In this document: one piece after another, positions 63,345 to 64,000 of the stretch
Position numbering within the stretch: the stretch's first letter is position 1
Layout: each line of letters begins with the position of its first letter
Assembly: GCA_949372645.1 (NCBI GenBank)
Contig: CASIAP010000011.1
Location: 95,006-159,005, forward strand
Direction: 5' to 3'
Length of the DNA: 64,000 nucleotides
DNA from: Candidatus Poseidoniaceae archaeon
GTDB taxonomy: Archaea; Thermoplasmatota; Poseidoniia; Poseidoniales; Poseidoniaceae
Program-made: the position numbers and the translations under genes
The notes under the pieces: generated by a model
What the model was told of the DNA's origin: nothing
Databases searched by the model: none
What the model saw: only the letters and a program-made list of their open reading frames with translations

Positions 63345-63611
63345 ATGGATATCGAAACCCGTCTTCTACAAGTTGCTTCTGTCATCAATCAAATTGATGA
63401 CCCGAAAGTTCCTCGAAACATTCGCAGACAAGCGAAGGAAACATGTGAGCAATGGTTGTTGAATAAGGCAAAGAAATTGGACGTTCGTATTGCTATGGCC
63501 CAATCAAAGTTGGAAGAACTGTATGAAGATCCAAATATCCCTCCAGAATTTGGAACGCTCATCTTGATGATTAACACTGAACTCGAAAAGATACTTACAG
63601 AAGTTCTTTGA
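63345..63611 (+). CDS. UPF0147-family protein
   Basis: 88-residue helical protein with the UPF0147 signature DDPKVPRNIRRQAKE and LEELYEDPNIPPEFGT, an archaea-specific family of unknown function. Single gene; it converges on the partial gene after it. Confidence 0.85.
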   Translation: MDIETRLLQVASVINQIDDPKVPRNIRRQAKETCEQWLLNKAKKLDVRIAMAQSKLEELYEDPNIPPEFGTLILMINTELEKILTEVL

Positions 63612-63612
63612 T

Positions 63613-64000
63613 TCACTCCTCTTCTAATGCTACGATAAAGTTCTCGAGCAATGGACGCAAGTCTTTGTTTAACTTCCCTTCACTCATCAGTGAAGTGACT
63701 TCATTCGCAATTGGATGCCCATCACCCAGTGCATCAGCAGCTGATAGAATAATATCGATTTGGTCATCCGAAACTTTGTTCTTCAGAAGTACACGTTGTG
63801 TAGTAACTCGGCCAGCGATGAGTTTGACATGTTGATCTGAATATCCAAGAAGCATTTGTAACTGATTCAATGATTGGCTTTCAAAGTTTGAAATCTTACC
63901 ATCACGAATTGCATCGACCCACGCCTCATCGATAGAGGGGGCACGCTCAGACATGAGGATTGCGAAGGGTTGTGTTGCCTCAATATTTTCCAAGACAATT
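63613..64000 (-). CDS. Hypothetical protein, 5' truncated by window end
   Basis: Only the C-terminal 126 or so residues are visible. The frame is still open at the window edge (the first in-window start is TTG 63993), so the N-terminus lies outside. The visible part is helical and acidic, with LGYSDQHVKLIAGRVTTQRVLLKN and a C-terminal ALEEE. No family recognised. Confidence 0.5.
   Translation of the reverse strand, partial: IVLENIEATQPFAILMSERAPSIDEAWVDAIRDGKISNFESQSLNQLQMLLGYSDQHVKLIAGRVTTQRVLLKNKVSDDQIDIILSAADALGDGHPIANEVTSLMSEGKLNKDLRPLLENFIVALEEE

Noticed and set aside
1..64000. CRISPR array, IS element, integrase or rRNA
   Set aside because: No regularly spaced repeats, transposase-like frames or rRNA sequence seen on reading the window.

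Overview
The window looks like a chromosomal segment of a planktonic euryarchaeon, most likely Marine Group II (Candidatus Poseidoniales). That placement is inferred from gene content and not tested with a marker tree. Clearly archaeal genes are transcription factor B, archaeosine tRNA-guanine transglycosylase, CTP-type riboflavin kinase, archaeal NMN adenylyltransferase, ribosomal protein L40e, a UPF0147 protein, a GxGD prepilin peptidase and a ThiN-domain regulator. They sit among bacterial-looking genes typical of this lineage: GrpE, TatC, FolD, a full SUF operon, thiamine ThiBPQ and a DnaA-like AAA+ protein. Genes are densely packed, with many ATGA or TGATG start/stop overlaps. Both Shine-Dalgarno-led and apparently leaderless starts occur. 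No rRNA, CRISPR array, IS element or integrase is visible.

Layout. 1-4350: thiamine regulator (5' truncated) and a three-gene thiamine ABC importer. 4386-7001: two poorly known genes (one SPFH-like with a zinc ribbon) and a PAP2-type membrane enzyme. 6998-11000: a CcdA/thioredoxin fusion, tRNA-Val, a radical SAM protein and PdxT. 10975-13499: class V aminotransferase, NadM and an AT-rich FkbM methyltransferase that looks acquired. 13541-16329: a basic H1-like protein, GrpE, an unknown gene and a DRG GTPase. 16331-22042: SUF iron-sulfur operon sufC-B-D-S-E-T with a divergent NifU-like gene. 22049-24367: TgtA with a degenerate zinc site. 24444-31189: two ABC-2 exporters in one operon, a lipocalin-like protein and a PH-domain membrane protein. 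31255-34460: TPR-like protein, TruA, RibK and 2-amino-3-ketobutyrate CoA ligase. 34463-40436: two unknown membrane proteins, then a translationally coupled trio (DUF835-like protein, DnaA-like ATPase, YkgJ-like protein). 40544-47924: citrate synthase, an unusual GDPD, a PAP2 protein, TatC, a PHP phosphoesterase, an unknown membrane protein and FolD. 47925-57538: lipoprotein, tRNA-Thr, aminotransferase, PheS, DEAD-box helicase, SDR, TspO, DUF3754-like and DUF309 proteins, tRNA-Ala. 57596-64000: PurA, TFB, small zinc and WD-like proteins, a metallo-beta-lactamase-fold protein lacking its metal motif, L40e, prepilin peptidase, UPF0147 and a gene cut by the window end.

The most interesting items are the coupled DUF835 / DnaA-like / YkgJ trio, the GDPD whose catalytic HRG strand lies at the C-terminus (possible circular permutation), the TgtA without a zinc site, the MBL protein without metal ligands, and the ABC permease with calcium-loop-like repeats in an external loop.
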